Source: Albimonas pacifica (lineage in GTDB: Bacteria; Pseudomonadota; Alphaproteobacteria; Rhodobacterales; Rhodobacteraceae). From it: 64,000 nt of DNA. Location of the stretch: NCBI RefSeq assembly GCF_900113695.1, contig NZ_FOQH01000015.1, forward strand, positions 1-64,000. The letters run 5' to 3'. The translations under genes were made by a program, and so were the position numbers. Below the pieces are notes generated by a model. That model had not been told where the DNA came from and did no database searches. It was given only the letters and a program-made list of their open reading frames with translations. Positions 18,739 to 27,714 of this stretch are shown piece after piece; positions within the stretch are counted from its first letter, which is position 1; each line of letters begins with the position of its first letter.

Positions 18739-20211
18739 ATGAAGGATCTGGACCCCGCCGGACACGCGGTCACGCCCGCCGAGCGCGCCGCGCTCGAGCG
18801 GCCGCAGCTCTACGTGCCCGCCAGCCCCCCGCCCTCGATGGCGCGGCTGGAGCGCTCGCGCCTGCTGCGCAAGCTCAACACGGTGCGGATGATGTGGAAG
18901 GGCTCGCGCAACCTGCTCGACCTGATCCACCCCGAACTGGCCCAGCGGCGCTGGAACGTGGTGCGCGCGGGCGGCGAGACCATCGTCACCGTCAACGACG
19001 CCGACTTCGCCCGCCACGTGCTGCAGGGCAATCCCGACGCCTACGTGAAGGGGCGGCTCTACGAGATCATCTTCTCGCGCTTCCTGCGCAAGAGCTCGCT
19101 GACCATGGACGGCGAGACCTGGCGCCAGCGCCGCCGGCTGATCTCGCCCGCCTTCAACGCCCGCGCGATCAAGGGGGTCGAGGCCGTCGTCGCCCGCCAT
19201 GTCGAGGCGATGCTGCAGGGGTGGGGCGAGGCCGCGGACGCGGGCCGCGCCGTCGACCTGACCCACGACGTGGGCGAGCTGGCGATGCGCATCGCCATGG
19301 AGGCGTTCTTCTCCGCCGACATGGGCGACGACCCGGCCCGCATCGGCGCGCTGATGGACAAGGTGATCACCGACGCCGGCTCGCCGCCCTTCGCCGACAT
19401 CATGAACCTGCCGGGCTGGTTCCCCCGCCGCTCCCGCCGGAAGGCGATGGGCTGGCTGGCGGAGCTCGACGCCTGGCTCTACCCGCTGATCGACGCGCGC
19501 CTCGCCCGGCGCGAGGCGGGCGAAGAGGAGCCCGAGGCGCCGGACCTGCTCGACATCCTGGTCCACGCGAAGGACGAGGAGACGGGCGCCTTCCTCGACC
19601 GCGCCTCGATCCGCAACGAGGTGCTGACCCTCTTCGCCGCGGGCCACGAGACCACGGCGCTGAGCTTCGCCTGGGGCCTCGACCGTCTGTCGCGCGAGCC
19701 CGAGCGGCAGGAGCGGCTGGCGGCCGCGGCGGCCGAGGCCGAGGCGGAGGCGGGCGGCCCGCTCGACCCCGCCGCGGCCCGCGCGGTCCCGCTGCTGCCG
19801 GCGGCCTACGACGAGATCCTGCGGCTCTACCCGCCGGCCTTCTCGATCGGGCGCCAGGCGGTCGCCGCGGACCGGTTCGAGGACGTCGAGATCGCGCCCG
19901 GCACGCGCATCCAGATCGTGATCGGCATGATCCACCGCAATCCGCGCTACTGGGAGCGGCCGGGCGTCTTCGATCCCGAGCGGTTCCTGCAAGCGAACCG
20001 CGCCGGCCGGCATCCCTTCGCCCACATCCCCTTCGGGGGCGGGCCGCGGATCTGCGTGGGCCTGGCGCTGGCGCGGCTGGAGGGGGTGATGGTGCTGGCC
20101 CGGGCGCTGCCGCGCTTCCGCCTCTCCCCCGACGGTCCGCCGCCCGAGCCGGTCGGCAAGATCACCCTGCGCACCCGCGCGCCGGTCCGCATGCGCGTCG
20201 CGCGCCGCTGA
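18739..20211 (+). CDS. Cytochrome P450
   Basis: The 490-residue soluble P450 shows the WRQRRRLISPAF C-helix near residue 119, the I-helix AGHETTALSF near 299-308, the EILR of the K-helix ExxR pair near 358, the PERF motif near 412, and the heme-binding loop FGGGPRICVG near 431-440 with the axial Cys. This pattern is closest to the CYP102/CYP4-like bacterial fatty-acid or alkane hydroxylases. No ferredoxin or reductase gene is adjacent, so electrons must come from elsewhere. A hairpin follows 3 bases after the stop. Confidence 0.93.
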   Translation: MKDLDPAGHAVTPAERAALERPQLYVPASPPPSMARLERSRLLRKLNTVRMMWKGSRNLLDLIHPELAQRRWNVVRAGGETIVTVNDADFARHVLQGNPDAYVKGRLYEIIFSRFLRKSSLTMDGETWRQRRRLISPAFNARAIKGVEAVVARHVEAMLQGWGEAADAGRAVDLTHDVGELAMRIAMEAFFSADMGDDPARIGALMDKVITDAGSPPFADIMNLPGWFPRRSRRKAMGWLAELDAWLYPLIDARLARREAGEEEPEAPDLLDILVHAKDEETGAFLDRASIRNEVLTLFAAGHETTALSFAWGLDRLSREPERQERLAAAAAEAEAEAGGPLDPAAARAVPLLPAAYDEILRLYPPAFSIGRQAVAADRFEDVEIAPGTRIQIVIGMIHRNPRYWERPGVFDPERFLQANRAGRHPFAHIPFGGGPRICVGLALARLEGVMVLARALPRFRLSPDGPPPEPVGKITLRTRAPVRMRVARR

Positions 20212-20213
20212 AG

Positions 20214-20232
20214 CGGGCGGGCGCCCCGCCCG
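20214..20232 (+). terminator. Hairpin immediately after the P450 gene
   Basis: A perfect 8-base-pair GC stem (20214-20221 with 20225-20232) and 3-base loop begin 3 bases after the stop codon. No T-run follows, so termination is uncertain. Confidence 0.4.
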
Positions 20233-20563
20233 GGCCGCCGGCCGCCCGCCTCCCGCGAGTCGGAGACGGCCGCGCGCCTCCGGCCGCTCGGGCTCGAGCG
20301 CCCGCCGTTCGGGCGCGGGCAGGGGCGCAGGGCCTGCGTGCTTTCTTGACGTCTCCGTCCGGTCGAATGCCCGGCGGGCGCGCAAACGCTCGCCTTTCCG
20401 GCCGGCGCGTGCTTGGGTGTCGGTCTGCAACGCGTCGTCGCGCCCTCGGGCGGCGGCGCCTGGGGCCGGGCGTGAACCCGGTCTTCAGGCATTCCGGGGC
20501 AGGGTGGCGTCGGGTGGGGTCCGGGCGCCGTCCGGACCGAGGCAGCAAGGACTGGGACCAGGA
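20233..20563. other. Intergenic interval, no gene recognised
   Basis: This 331-base region lies between the P450 and the small helical protein. Several short open frames exist but all are Arg/Ala/Pro-rich translations typical of high-GC non-coding DNA. I see no convincing promoter or structured element. Confidence 0.5.
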
Positions 20564-20899
20564 ATGAGCAAGCGATCCACCCGTGCGGCGATGCCGCCGG
20601 GATACGCCGAGATGATGGCGCCCTGGATGCTGATGACCGAGATGTGGCGGTTCCAGTACGAGACCTCCGCGGCCGCGGCCGAGGTGATCCTGCGCCGCAC
20701 GCTGCTCGCCGCCACCGGCGCGATGAGCCTGCAGGAGGCGGTGGGAATGGTGATGGAGAAGCCCGCGGCCTTCTCCAACTCGCTCGAGGCGATGGCCAGG
20801 GCGATGGCCGACGGCGCCGCGCCCCAGGAGGCGCTGCGCGCCGCCGCCGCCCCGATGTCGCGCCGCATGCGCGCCAACGCCGCCCGCCTGCGCGGCTGA
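20564..20899 (+). CDS. Small helical protein (phasin-like appearance)
   Basis: The 111-residue protein is all-helical in appearance and Met/Ala-rich, starting MSKRSTRAAMPPGYAEMMAP, with amphipathic segments (MLMTEMWRFQYETSAAAAEVI) and a basic C-terminus. The start is supported by an ACCAGGA site. It resembles the small granule-associated or phasin-like proteins of alphaproteobacteria in size and composition, but no defining motif is seen. It is monocistronic, with about 245 bases of empty DNA on its right. Confidence 0.55.
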   Translation: MSKRSTRAAMPPGYAEMMAPWMLMTEMWRFQYETSAAAAEVILRRTLLAATGAMSLQEAVGMVMEKPAAFSNSLEAMARAMADGAAPQEALRAAAAPMSRRMRANAARLRG

Positions 20900-21145
20900 C
20901 GCCGCCCGGCGGGAGACCCGGGACGCGGCCGCCCAGGGGCGACCGCGGGACCGGCCCCCCTTCGACGCATCCCCCGCCCGAGACCCGCGCCGCCCGCGCG
21001 ACGGGACGCCTGACGACCGGCGCCGCTTCGCGTCTGCGCGCCTCCAAGACCAATCCACGCAGGCGCCTCGCGCCCGGAACGCCCGACGAGACTCTCGCGC
21101 AGGAGGCTCGCAAGGCCTTGCGGGCGGGGAGCGCGATGCGCGCGC

Positions 21146-21757
21146 TCAGGCCTCGTCGGGGCGATCCTCGGCGCAGAGCGCCGCGAAGCGGCCGCGGGTG
21201 ACGGCGAAGGCGGAGCTGCGGTCCTCGACGTCGGCGACGGCCCGGTAGAGGGCGCGGGGCCCGGGCATCGCGTCCATGTTCATCCACCACAGGAAGTCCC
21301 CGCCCTCCTCCCGCGTCAGCCGCGCGAGGCGCGCGATCAGGGCGCGGGCCACGCCGCGCCGGCGGAAGGCCGGGTCCACGGCGAGGTCCTGCAGGTAGCG
21401 CCCGCGCGCGGCGTAGGCGGTCTCGTAGGCGGGCTGGTGGACGGCGACGCCGGCGGGGGCGCCGTCGATCTCGGCCAGCAGCACCCGCAGGGTCATCGCG
21501 CCCGACAGCACGTCGCGGCGCACGATCTCGGGCGTCATCGCGCCGGGGCCGCCGCTGATCTCCGATCCCAGCAGGTTCATCAGCCGCGCCACCGGTTCGG
21601 CGTCGGCCTCCGTCGCCTCGCGGATCGCCAGGCCGGCGGGCCGGGGGCCGGGGGGCGCGAGGGGCGGATCCTCGGGCCAGGGCGGTCCGTCCGCGGCGCC
21701 GGCGGCGGGCGGGGGGGCGTTCGGGGGGCCGATCGGGGCGTCGGCGCGGTCGGGCAT
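21146..21757 (-). CDS. GNAT-family N-acetyltransferase
   Basis: After a Pro/Ala-rich leader of about 45 residues, the 203-residue protein enters a GNAT fold: IREATEADAEPVARLM near residue 46, then the acetyl-CoA-binding signature DLAVDPAFRRRGVARALI near residues 127-144 with the R-R-x-G-V-A loop. The substrate is unknown. A GAGGAG site precedes the ATG at 21757. It follows leuC on the same strand but is separated from it by a strong hairpin, so it is probably expressed separately or by read-through. Confidence 0.85.
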   Translation of the reverse strand: MPDRADAPIGPPNAPPPAAGAADGPPWPEDPPLAPPGPRPAGLAIREATEADAEPVARLMNLLGSEISGGPGAMTPEIVRRDVLSGAMTLRVLLAEIDGAPAGVAVHQPAYETAYAARGRYLQDLAVDPAFRRRGVARALIARLARLTREEGGDFLWWMNMDAMPGPRALYRAVADVEDRSSAFAVTRGRFAALCAEDRPDEA

Positions 21758-21794
21758 CGGCGGGGCTCCTCGCGACCGGGCGCGGAAACGGAAA

Positions 21795-21830
21795 CGGGCG
21801 GGCCGATCCTTGCGGAGATCGGCCCGCCCG
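21795..21830 (-). terminator. Terminator-like hairpin after leuC
   Basis: A perfect 14-base-pair stem (21795-21808 with 21817-21830) and 8-base loop lie 50 bases after the leuC stop on the minus strand. They are followed by CGTTTCCGTTTCC, a weak T-rich tail. This is a probable intrinsic terminator of leuC. Confidence 0.68.
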
Positions 21831-21879
21831 TGAAGCGGCGGCCAGGTCCGCGTCCCGGCGGGACGCGGGCGCCCTTGCG

Positions 21880-23286
21880 TCAGGACAGCTCGCGCACGTC
21901 CGTCAGGCGGCCGGTCACCGCGGCGGCCGCGGCCATGGCCGGGCTCAGCAGGTGGGTGCGGCCGCCGCGGCCCTGACGGCCCTCGAAGTTGCGGTTCGAG
22001 GTCGAGGCGCAGCGCTCGCCGGGCTTGAGCTGATCGGGGTTCATGCCGAGGCACATCGAGCAGCCGGCCATGCGCCACTCGAAGCCGGCGTCGATCAGCT
22101 TCTGGGCGATCCCCTCCTCCTCGGCCTGGGCGCGCACGAGGCCCGAGCCGGGGACGATCATCGCGCGGATGCCGTCCTTGACCTTGCGGCCCTCCATCAC
22201 CTTGGCGACTTCGCGCAGGTCCTCGATGCGGCCGTTGGTGCAGGACCCGATGAACACCGTGTCGATCTCGATGTCCTTCAGCGCCTGGCCGGGCTTCAGG
22301 CCCATGTACTCCAGCGAGCGGGTCGCGGCCGAGACCTTGCCGCCCTTGAAGCTGTCGGGCGAGGGGACCACGGCCGAGATCGGCAGCACGTCCTCGGGCG
22401 AGGTGCCCCAGGTGACCACGGGCTCGATCTCGGAGGCGTCGAACTCGATGACCTTGTCGTAGTGGGCGCCCTCGTCGGACTTGAGGGTCTTCCAGAACGC
22501 GATCGCCTGCTCCCAGGCGGCGCCCTTCGGCGCGTAGGGGCGGCCCATCACGTACTGGAAGGTCTTCTCGTCGGGCGCGATCAGGCCGGCGCGGGCGCCG
22601 CCCTCGATGGCCATGTTGCAGACCGTCATGCGGCCTTCCATCGAGAGGGACTCGATGGCCTCGCCCGCGTATTCGATGACGTAGCCGGTGCCGCCCGCGG
22701 TGCCGGTCTTGCCGATCACGGTCAGGGTGATGTCCTTGGCGGTGACGCCGAGCGGCAGCGTGCCGTTCACCTTCACCAGCATGTTCTTGGACTTCTTCTG
22801 GATCAGCGTCTGGGTGGCGAGCACGTGCTCGACCTCCGAGGTGCCGATGCCGTGGGCGAGCGCCCCGAAGGCGCCGTGGGTCGCCGTGTGGCTGTCGCCG
22901 CACACGATGGTCATGCCGGGCTGGGTCAGGCCCTGCTCCGGCCCGATGATGTGCACGATGCCCTGGCGGACGTCGTTGACGTCGAAGTAGGTCACGCCGA
23001 AGTCGGCGGCGTTCTTGCGCAGGGTGTCGATCTGCAGCTTCGCCTCGGGGTCCGAGATCTCGCCGGTGGCGCGGCCCACGTCGGTGGGCACGTTGTGGTC
23101 GGGCACGGCCACGGTCAGCTCGGGGCGGCGCACCGGGCGGCCGGCCATGCGCAGACCCTCGAAGGCCTGGGCGGAGGTGACCTCGTGGGTCAGGTGCATG
23201 TCGATGTAGAGGAGGCAGGTGCCGTCCTCGGCCTCGTGCACCACGTGGGCGTCCCAGATCTTGTCGTAGAGGGTCTTGGCGGTCAT
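21880..23286 (-). CDS. leuC: 3-isopropylmalate dehydratase large subunit
   Basis: LeuC with LeuD isomerises 2- to 3-isopropylmalate in leucine biosynthesis using a [4Fe-4S] cluster. The 468-residue protein has the aconitase signatures: [13 protein letters not shown] near residue 132, [11 protein letters not shown] near 349 with the first cluster Cys, and [12 protein letters not shown] near 408-419 with the other two. It starts [14 protein letters not shown], the usual alphaproteobacterial start; the in-frame extension to 23325 is not family-like. leuD is not adjacent on the left. A possible leader peptide and promoter lie upstream. Confidence 0.96.
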   Translation of the reverse strand: MTAKTLYDKIWDAHVVHEAEDGTCLLYIDMHLTHEVTSAQAFEGLRMAGRPVRRPELTVAVPDHNVPTDVGRATGEISDPEAKLQIDTLRKNAADFGVTYFDVNDVRQGIVHIIGPEQGLTQPGMTIVCGDSHTATHGAFGALAHGIGTSEVEHVLATQTLIQKKSKNMLVKVNGTLPLGVTAKDITLTVIGKTGTAGGTGYVIEYAGEAIESLSMEGRMTVCNMAIEGGARAGLIAPDEKTFQYVMGRPYAPKGAAWEQAIAFWKTLKSDEGAHYDKVIEFDASEIEPVVTWGTSPEDVLPISAVVPSPDSFKGGKVSAATRSLEYMGLKPGQALKDIEIDTVFIGSCTNGRIEDLREVAKVMEGRKVKDGIRAMIVPGSGLVRAQAEEEGIAQKLIDAGFEWRMAGCSMCLGMNPDQLKPGERCASTSNRNFEGRQGRGGRTHLLSPAMAAAAAVTGRLTDVRELS

Positions 23287-23362
23287 CGGTCGTCTCCGGA
23301 ATTGGCGTCGGGCTGGGGTCGTCATGCGCGCGTCGGCGCGCGGAACTCTGGCGCGGGGGCGG

Positions 23363-23449
23363 TCAGCCCACGGCGGGGAGTTCGGCGAGGCGGCCGAAGA
23401 AGCGCCACGGCAGGCGGGCGCGGTCGGTCATGACGAGGGGTCCGGACAT
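23363..23449 (-). CDS. Possible 28-residue leader peptide upstream of leuC
   Basis: A short frame begins ATG at 23449, two or three bases after the expected transcription start of the leuC promoter, and ends at 23363, 77 bases before leuC. It contains four Leu codons in 28 residues, plus Arg and Phe pairs. No classical attenuator with a Leu-codon run and T-tailed terminator is evident. Its status as a translated leader is a hypothesis resting on position. Confidence 0.3.
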   Translation of the reverse strand: MSGPLVMTDRARLPWRFFGRLAELPAVG

Positions 23450-23458
23450 GGCGCGGAA

Positions 23459-23486
23459 ATTATGTCGCGCGTTCGCTGGCCGCAAG
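23459..23486 (-). promoter_or_regulatory. Candidate leuC promoter
   Basis: On the minus strand CATAAT (23464-23459) lies 16 bases after CTTGCG (23486-23481) in an otherwise GC-rich interval. The leuC gene begins about 170 bases downstream. To the right, bases 23487-23763 are extremely GC-rich and contain no recognisable feature. Confidence 0.45.
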
Positions 23487-23763
23487 CGGGGAATCGCAGG
23501 GGACCGACGGGCGGGGCCCGGGCCGGGGCCGGCGGGGCGGCTCTGCCGTCCGCTGCGCGGCCGGGACGCCCGCCCGCCGACCCCGTCGCGGGATCGCCGC
23601 GGCGGGCAGGGCGCGGCGGCGGGGTGGGCGGGCGGGAACGGGGGAGGGGATTCGCCCGCCGGGTCCGGGATCGGAGCGCCCGGGGGACCCGCGAGGGTCG
23701 CCGAGCCCCGTCGCGGCCTCCGCAAGGGCGGCTGCGGCGGGACCGAGGTCGGTCTGCGCGGGT

Positions 23764-24663
23764 TCAGGCCGCCAGGACCACCAGGCCGCCCCAGGGGTCG
23801 CGCAGGGCCGCGAGGCCGTCGCGCGTCTCGGGCGCGAGGCCGGCGGCCTCGGCGCGGGCCAGGAGCGCCTCGCGCGCCGCGGCGTCGCGGGGCACGATCT
23901 CGACCCGGTCGAGGCCGGCCATCCCCTCGGGCCGCCGGCCGGCGCCGCGGCTGTTCCAGACGTTGCCGGCGAGCTGGTGGTGGTAGCCGCCCGAGCCGTA
24001 GAAGCGCGCGCCCGGGTAGTCGGCGGCGACGTCGAAGCCCAGCACGTCGCGATAGAACCCGTCGGCCGTGCGCGTGTCGCCCACCTGCAGGTGGACGTGG
24101 CCCACGATCAGCCCCTCGGGCGCCGCGTCGTAGGCGCCGCCGCCGCCGGTCTGGACCAGCGCCTGCGCGTCGAGCGGCAGGGTCGCCATCTCGACCGCGC
24201 CCGAGGGCGTGCGCCAGGCGGCCTGGGGCCGGTCGGCGTAGACCTCGATGCCGTTGCCCTCGGGGTCGGAGAGGTAGATCGCCTCCGACACGATGTGGTC
24301 CGAGGCGCCCTCCAGCCGCACCCGCGCGGCGGCGGCATGGCCCAGCCAGCGGCCCAGGTCGGCGCGCGAGGGCATCAGGAAGGCGGTGTGGAAGAGCCCC
24401 GCCTGCCGGCGGTCGAGCGGCGCGAGGCGCGCGTCGCCCGAAAGCTCCAGCAGCGGGCGGGGACCGCCCGGCCCCGGCGCGCCGAGCACGGACCACCCCG
24501 CCCCCCGGTCGAGCGTCTCGAGCCCCAGCAGCGCCTGGTAGAAGTCGGAGACGCGGGCGAGGTCGCGCACCCGCAGGCGCACCCGGCCCACGTGCAGCGG
24601 CGCGGCCTGCATGTCGAACATCGCGCCCTCGGCGGCGGAAACGGCGGAAGCGGCTTGGGTCAT
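23764..24663 (-). CDS. Double-VOC-domain protein (extradiol dioxygenase/CatE-YfiE type)
   Basis: The 299-residue protein has two vicinal-oxygen-chelate domains: about residues 25-140 (LHVGRVRLRVRDLARVSDFY) and about 165-290 (GHVHLQVGDTRTADGFYRDV). Metal ligands are suggested by the GHVHL His, the YHHQLAGNVWNSRG His pair and a later Glu. The organisation is that of Bacillus CatE/YfiE-like catechol-2,3-dioxygenases, but the aromatic substrate is unproven. The ATG at 24663 is preferred over longer starts that read through low-complexity DNA. It appears monocistronic. Confidence 0.82.
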   Translation of the reverse strand: MTQAASAVSAAEGAMFDMQAAPLHVGRVRLRVRDLARVSDFYQALLGLETLDRGAGWSVLGAPGPGGPRPLLELSGDARLAPLDRRQAGLFHTAFLMPSRADLGRWLGHAAAARVRLEGASDHIVSEAIYLSDPEGNGIEVYADRPQAAWRTPSGAVEMATLPLDAQALVQTGGGGAYDAAPEGLIVGHVHLQVGDTRTADGFYRDVLGFDVAADYPGARFYGSGGYHHQLAGNVWNSRGAGRRPEGMAGLDRVEIVPRDAAAREALLARAEAAGLAPETRDGLAALRDPWGGLVVLAA

Positions 24664-25014
24664 GGTCGGGCTCCGGGACGGAGGGGGCGTCGCAGGACGG
24701 TCGCGCATCGGCCGCCCGGCATCAAGATGGGCCAATCCGCCGACGGCGATAATATGCCGGAGGTGGAATTTATTGTGGCGGGCGCGGAAACGCCAGGGCC
24801 GGCCGCGCGCCGCCGCCCGGCGCGCGGCGCGCGGAGGCGGCCGCGGCCCGCATCCGTCGCATTCCACCCGCCGATGGTCGCGCCCGTGGCGCGCGCCGGG
24901 CGGCGGCGGTGGTTCCCTTGAGGTCATCCCGCAACGTCCACCGTAATGGTCGAGCGGATGAAGGACCATGGGTTGCCTTCGGCGCTCGGCGCCCTAGGCT
25001 CCCTCACGCCGCGT

Positions 25015-25043
25015 TTGAAATGCAAGCGACTGAATGCAATATT
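25015..25043 (+). promoter_or_regulatory. Promoter for the universal-stress/BCCT unit
   Basis: In the AT-richest part of the 526-base gap 24664-25189, TTGAAA (25015-25020) and AATATT (25038-25043) are spaced by 17 bases. A short inverted repeat, CTGAAT/ATTCAG (25030-25035 and 25041-25046), overlaps the -10 and could be an operator. Bases 24664-25000 contain no recognised gene. Confidence 0.5.
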
Positions 25044-25070
25044 CAGGTCGCGCATCGCGGAGATCGTCGG

Positions 25071-25140
25071 GGGAAGATCCCAGGGTTCATCTTCCCGAGC
25101 GGTCGTCGAGTTCGATGGGCGACGCGGAAACCGCGTCGCC
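25071..25140 (+). promoter_or_regulatory. Structured 5' leader with two consecutive hairpins
   Basis: Downstream of the predicted transcription start, GGGAAGAT (25071-25078) pairs with ATCTTCCC (25089-25096), and GGCGACGCGG (25118-25127) pairs with CCGCGTCGCC (25131-25140) around an AAA loop. The leader of about 140 bases precedes the universal stress gene. Neither hairpin has a T-run. No known riboswitch class is recognised. Confidence 0.5.
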
Positions 25141-25189
25141 TGTTCGAAACGAATCTGGAACCGGGCCCCCGGCCCGGAGGAGGGGAGCC

Positions 25190-25603
25190 GTGTATTCCAG
25201 CATCATGACGCCGGTCGACCTGGGCCATCTCGAGCGGCTGCGGAAGTCGCTCGACGTGGCCGCCGGGCTCGCCCGGCAATACGACGCGCCGATCACCTAT
25301 GTGGCCGTGACCTCGCCGGAGCCCGGCGCGGTCGCCCACAGCCCCGAGGAGTTCGCCGCCAAGCTCGAGCGCTTCGCCCGGAGCGAGGGCGAGAGCCAGG
25401 GCGTGAAGGCCGCCGCCAAGGCCATGGTCAGCCACGACCCCCGGGCCGACCTCGACAAGAAGCTGCTCAAGGCGGTGGACGAGATCGGCGCCGACCTGGT
25501 GGTGATGCAGAGCCACGTGCCCAACCTCGCCGACTACCTCTGGCCGTCGAACGGCGGCTCGATCGCGGCCCATTCGCGGGCCTCGGTCTTCGTCGTGCGG
25601 TGA
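25190..25603 (+). CDS. Universal stress protein (UspA family)
   Basis: The 137-residue protein starts at GTG (MYSSIMTPVDLGHLERL) with a GGAGGAGG site just ahead, matching the usual UspA opening. The C-terminal nucleotide-loop region DLVVMQSH...GSIAAHSRASVFVVR contains an ATP-binding-like GS-x-A-x-H-S-x-x-x-V-x-V-V arrangement. Such proteins bind ATP and are induced by stress. It lies 118 bases ahead of a BCCT transporter in the same direction, a pairing common in marine Rhodobacteraceae, which suggests an osmotic-stress role. Confidence 0.88.
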   Translation: MYSSIMTPVDLGHLERLRKSLDVAAGLARQYDAPITYVAVTSPEPGAVAHSPEEFAAKLERFARSEGESQGVKAAAKAMVSHDPRADLDKKLLKAVDEIGADLVVMQSHVPNLADYLWPSNGGSIAAHSRASVFVVR

Positions 25604-25721
25604 CGCGCCCGCGCGCCGCCCCCGCGCCGCGGCGCGCCGGTCCGGCGCCGGCCGCGACGCACGACCCGAGCCCAGGCGTCCCGGCCCGTCCGCCGACGCC
25701 CAACAGAACAGGAAGCCCCCC

Positions 25722-27359
25722 ATGAGCGACTCATCCGACTCCGAGGCGATCCCCGCCCCGGAAGGCCCCGCGAACCTGATCGAGACCGATTTCGAGATCG
25801 GCCAGGACAACATCCAGCCGAAGATCGGGCCCTTCGGGCTCGACATCCACAACCCGGTGTTCGCGATCTCGGCGCTGGTGGTCATCGCCTTCGTGGTGGT
25901 GACGCTGGCCTTCCAGAACTCGCTGGGGCCGATGTTCAACGACCTGCGCAACTGGCTGACCGCCTCGCTGGACTGGTTCTTCCTGATGGCGGGCAACATC
26001 TTCGTGCTGGTGTGCCTGGGCATCGTGGTCTCGCCGCTCGGCCGGGTGCGGCTGGGCGGCAAGGACGCGACGCCCGATTATTCCTACTTCGGCTGGTTCG
26101 CGATGCTGTTCGCCGCCGGCATGGGCATCGGCCTGATGTTCTTCGGCGTCCTCGAGCCGGTCTACCACATGGCGATTTCCGAGCCGCTGGGCGTGCCCTC
26201 GCCCTTCGCCGAGGACGGCTCGCTGATCCCCGAGAACCTCGACGCCGCGCGCGCGATGGGCATGGCGGCCACCATCTACCACTGGGGCCTGCACCCCTGG
26301 GCGATCTACGCGGTGGTGGCGCTGGCGCTGGCGCTGTTCGCCTTCAACAAGGGCCTGCCGCTGACCATCCGCTCGATGTTCTACCCGATCTTCGGCGAGA
26401 AGGTCTGGGGCTGGCCGGGCCACATCATCGACATCCTGGCGGTGTTCGCGACGCTGTTCGGGCTCGCGACCTCGCTGGGCTTCGGCGCGCAGCAGGCCAA
26501 CGCGGGGCTGGCCTTCGTGTTCGGCATCCCCAACTCGATCGAGGCGCAGGTGGTGCTGATCCTGATCATCACCTCGGTGGCGCTGATCTCGGTGCTGCGC
26601 GGCCTCGACGGGGGGGTGAAGCTGCTCTCCGAGGTCAACATGGTGCTGGCCATGGCGCTGCTGCTGTTCGTGGTGCTGGTGGGGCCGACGCTGTCGATCT
26701 TCTCGGGCTTCGTGGACGGGCTGATCGCCTACGGGCGCGACCTGATCCCGCTGTCCAACCCGGTGGGGCGCGACGACGATTCCTACCGCCAGGGCTGGAC
26801 CGCCTTCTACTGGGCGTGGTGGATCTCCTGGTCGCCGTTCGTGGGCATGTTCATCGCCCGCGTCTCCCGCGGGCGCACGGTGCGCGAGTTCATCGTCTGC
26901 GTGCTGATCATCCCCACCGTCGTCTCGGTGTTCTGGATGTCGGCCTTCGGCGGCACCGCCATCGAGCAGGTGGTCGAGCTGGCGGACAGCCAGGTGAAGG
27001 AGCACGTGATCGACAGCTACAGCCCCGAGCTGTCGCTGTTCGGGATGCTGGCGGACCTGCCGCTGGCCTCGATCACGTCCGTCCTCGCGGTGGTGCTGGT
27101 GATCGTGTTCTTCGTGACCTCGTCGGACTCGGGCTCGCTGGTCATCGACACGATCACCGCGGGCGGCAAGGTCGACGCCCCCGTCTCCCAGCGCGTGTTC
27201 TGGGCGAGCTTCGAGGGGCTGGTCGCCATCGCGCTGCTGGTCGGCGGGGGCCTGGGCGCCCTGCAGGCGATGGCGGTCTCCACCGGCTTCCCCTTCGCCA
27301 TCGTGCTGCTGGTCGGCTGCTGGGCCATCGTGAAGGGTCTGATGGACGAGCCGCGCTGA
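25722..27359 (+). CDS. BCCT-family betaine/choline/carnitine-type transporter
   Basis: The 545-residue protein has an acidic N-terminal tail of about 45 residues and 12 predicted membrane helices. It carries the BCCT signatures: GMGIGLMFFGVLEP near residue 128 with the Gly-rich unwound helix, ATIYHWGLHPWAIY near 186-199 with the Trp aromatic box, and FYWAWWISWSPFVGMFIARVS near 363-383. The Met in GMGIG indicates sodium-coupled betaine-type rather than proton-coupled CaiT-like transport; DMSP and other onium compounds are also possible. It is followed by a strong terminator. Confidence 0.93.
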   Translation: MSDSSDSEAIPAPEGPANLIETDFEIGQDNIQPKIGPFGLDIHNPVFAISALVVIAFVVVTLAFQNSLGPMFNDLRNWLTASLDWFFLMAGNIFVLVCLGIVVSPLGRVRLGGKDATPDYSYFGWFAMLFAAGMGIGLMFFGVLEPVYHMAISEPLGVPSPFAEDGSLIPENLDAARAMGMAATIYHWGLHPWAIYAVVALALALFAFNKGLPLTIRSMFYPIFGEKVWGWPGHIIDILAVFATLFGLATSLGFGAQQANAGLAFVFGIPNSIEAQVVLILIITSVALISVLRGLDGGVKLLSEVNMVLAMALLLFVVLVGPTLSIFSGFVDGLIAYGRDLIPLSNPVGRDDDSYRQGWTAFYWAWWISWSPFVGMFIARVSRGRTVREFIVCVLIIPTVVSVFWMSAFGGTAIEQVVELADSQVKEHVIDSYSPELSLFGMLADLPLASITSVLAVVLVIVFFVTSSDSGSLVIDTITAGGKVDAPVSQRVFWASFEGLVAIALLVGGGLGALQAMAVSTGFPFAIVLLVGCWAIVKGLMDEPR

Positions 27360-27384
27360 GCCGCGCCTCTCCCCGGAAGATCGA

Positions 27385-27413
27385 AGGGCGCCCGCATCGC
27401 GGGCGCCCTTTTT
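27385..27413 (+). terminator. Intrinsic terminator of the BCCT transporter gene
   Basis: An 11-base-pair stem (27385-27395 with 27399-27409), 3-base loop and a run of five T form a classical intrinsic terminator 25 bases after the transporter stop. Confidence 0.92.
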
Positions 27414-27427
27414 CGTTCGGCCCCGCC

Positions 27428-27685
27428 TCAGTCGTCGCGGCCGGGCTCGTCGGGCTCGGCGGAGAGCAGCGCGATCTTGTTGCATTGGGGGTTGCGCAGG
27501 CAGCCCATACAGAAGTCCGGCGCGGGGAAGTCCGGCGCGGGCGGGGCGCCGGGCGCCGCGGGCAGGACGAAGCTCGGCCCCTCCGGCCCCTCCTCCAGCG
27601 CGTAGCCGTGGGGCAGGAGCTGCGCCGCGTAGAAGCGCCTCGCGCGCGGGAGGTCGTCGGCGCCGACCGTGACGCAGGCGATCGT
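27428..27685 (-). pseudogene. VOC-like remnant without a start codon, Cys-rich end
   Basis: The frame encodes 85 residues that begin like a glyoxalase/VOC domain (TIACVTVGADDLPRARRFYAA), but no ATG, GTG or TTG is available at or near that point. The second half of a VOC domain is missing; instead the sequence turns Pro/Ala-rich and ends in a FCMGCLRNPQC cysteine cluster that could bind metal. It follows the GntR gene by about 30 bases on the same strand. It is either a decayed fusion remnant or a gene using a non-standard start. Confidence 0.45.
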
Positions 27686-27714
27686 CGGGGGGCGCCTCCG
27701 CGTACGCGCCGCGC

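Noticed and set aside
23287-23325. Upstream extension of leuC
   Set aside because: The 13 added residues are unlike the family and lack a ribosome site; [14 protein letters not shown] is the usual start.
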